Part shown: positions 61,017 to 61,090 of the stretch, in pieces
How positions within the stretch are numbered: position 1 is the first letter of the stretch
How the letters are laid out: each line of letters starts with the position of its first letter
Source of the DNA: an uncultured Lachnospiraceae bacterium
GTDB lineage: Bacteria > Bacillota > Clostridia > Lachnospirales > Lachnospiraceae
Length of the DNA stretch: 61,090 bases
Direction of reading: 5' to 3'
Assembly (NCBI GenBank): GCA_947625775.1
Contig: CANQPM010000019.1
Location: 1 to 61,090 of the forward strand
Notes under the pieces: generated by a model
What the model saw: only the letters and a program-made list of their open reading frames with translations
What the model was told of the DNA's origin: nothing
Databases searched by the model: none
Translations under genes and position numbers: made by a program

Positions 61017-61090
61017 ATGTACAAATTTGATAGAAATCATCAGTTCAAGCTTTCAGATTTTAATCAACCCATAGGATTGAAAATGAATCC
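61017..61090 (+). CDS. Transposase N-terminus (partial at the window edge)
   Basis: From ATG 61017, after TTAGGAGATG, the frame reads MYKFDRNHQFKLSDFNQP and then a GLKMNP segment to the window edge, 24 residues in all. This opening closely resembles transposases of the IS1182 type in Lachnospiraceae. It belongs to the IS that interrupts the DUF2971-like gene. Confidence 0.7.
   Translation, partial: MYKFDRNHQFKLSDFNQPIGLKMN

Larger units (their letters stand above)
60885..61090 (+). mobile_element. Left end of an IS element (IS1182-like), running off the window
   Basis: The DUF2971-like frame breaks near 60885, and a transposase-like gene with its own promoter begins inside. I cannot see the right end, so the exact terminal repeat and target duplication are unknown and the left boundary is accurate to about 30 bp only. 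The IS1182-type assignment comes from the transposase N-terminus. Confidence 0.6.

Noticed and set aside
1-61090. CRISPR arrays, rRNA and tRNA genes
   Set aside because: I found no regularly spaced repeats and no recognisable rRNA or tRNA sequences on either strand; a covariance search could still find something subtle.

Overview
The window reads as the chromosome of a motile, Gram-positive gut-type anaerobe of the class Clostridia, most likely a Lachnospiraceae member (Roseburia/Agathobacter-like). This rests on the flagellin and the flagellar operon layout, the C+ form of ribosomal protein L33, the clostridial rpmG-secE-nusG-rplK-rplA / rplJ-rplL-rpoB-rpoC and rpsL-rpsG-fusA-tuf clusters, and near-consensus sigma-A promoters. 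The species cannot be named from the sequence alone. I see no rRNA, tRNA or CRISPR array.

Layout. (1) 1-831 is a degraded mobile-element scar: a truncated C-terminus, short direct repeats, two terminator-like hairpins, a small leader-like ORF, and an ArdC-like N-terminus abutting the C-terminus of a DUF1524 (GmrSD-like) protein. (2) 945-4572 holds an aldo/keto reductase with two ferredoxin-like clusters, an HPt-REC-HD-GYP regulator and a thiol (glutathione) peroxidase. (3) 4623-16155 is the most unusual region, a cell-envelope locus. It has two paralogous membrane alkaline-phosphatase-superfamily enzymes, a small exported membrane protein, a fusion of a YidC/Oxa1 insertase with a TagB/TagF-like glycerophosphotransferase, a SAM methyltransferase, and all the enzymes needed to make and activate 2-aminoethylphosphonate (PEP mutase fused to a cytidylyltransferase, phosphonopyruvate decarboxylase, AEP transaminase, LicC/PntC-like cytidylyltransferase). 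Two genes carry G9 tracts: the methyltransferase is frameshifted (off) and the second membrane phosphatase-like gene is in frame (on). Two 78-80 nt covarying palindromes lie in the middle. (4) 16210-17580 is an alanine/glycine symporter.

(5) 17605-30295 is the late flagellar region: flgM, flgN, two tandem flgK, an enlarged flgL, fliW, csrA, flagellin, flaG, fliD, fliS and a FliT-like chaperone. Sigma-28-type promoters (TAAA-N15-GCCGATAT or variants) precede flgM, flagellin and flaG, and one on the opposite strand precedes a small coiled-coil gene. The flagellin leader carries a GGA-in-loop hairpin next to the ribosome binding site, which fits CsrA/FliW control. (6) 30372-37044 holds glycosyltransferases, UDP-galactopyranose mutase, a small helical protein and a stray FliD-like protein. 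(7) 37261-50262 is the secE/nusG/ribosomal protein/RNA polymerase cluster, interrupted by a CapA-like gene between rplA and rplJ. (8) 50265-54223 (minus strand) is a six-gene operon with a transglutaminase-like lipoprotein, a GspF/PilC protein and pilin-like membrane proteins. (9) 54377-59075 is the str operon plus tuf. (10) 59328-61090 is an AT-rich accessory patch: a winged-helix/nucleoside-deoxyribosyltransferase-like protein, a 49-residue basic protein, and a DUF2971-like gene cut by an IS element that runs off the right edge.

How it fits together. The envelope locus looks built to make a phosphonate-decorated, possibly teichoic-acid-like surface polymer whose modification can be switched by slippage in G tracts. 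The flagellar block shows the usual late-gene logic: the FlgM/sigma-28 checkpoint, then FliW-CsrA translational control of flagellin. All functions are inferred from sequence motifs and context; no database search was run.
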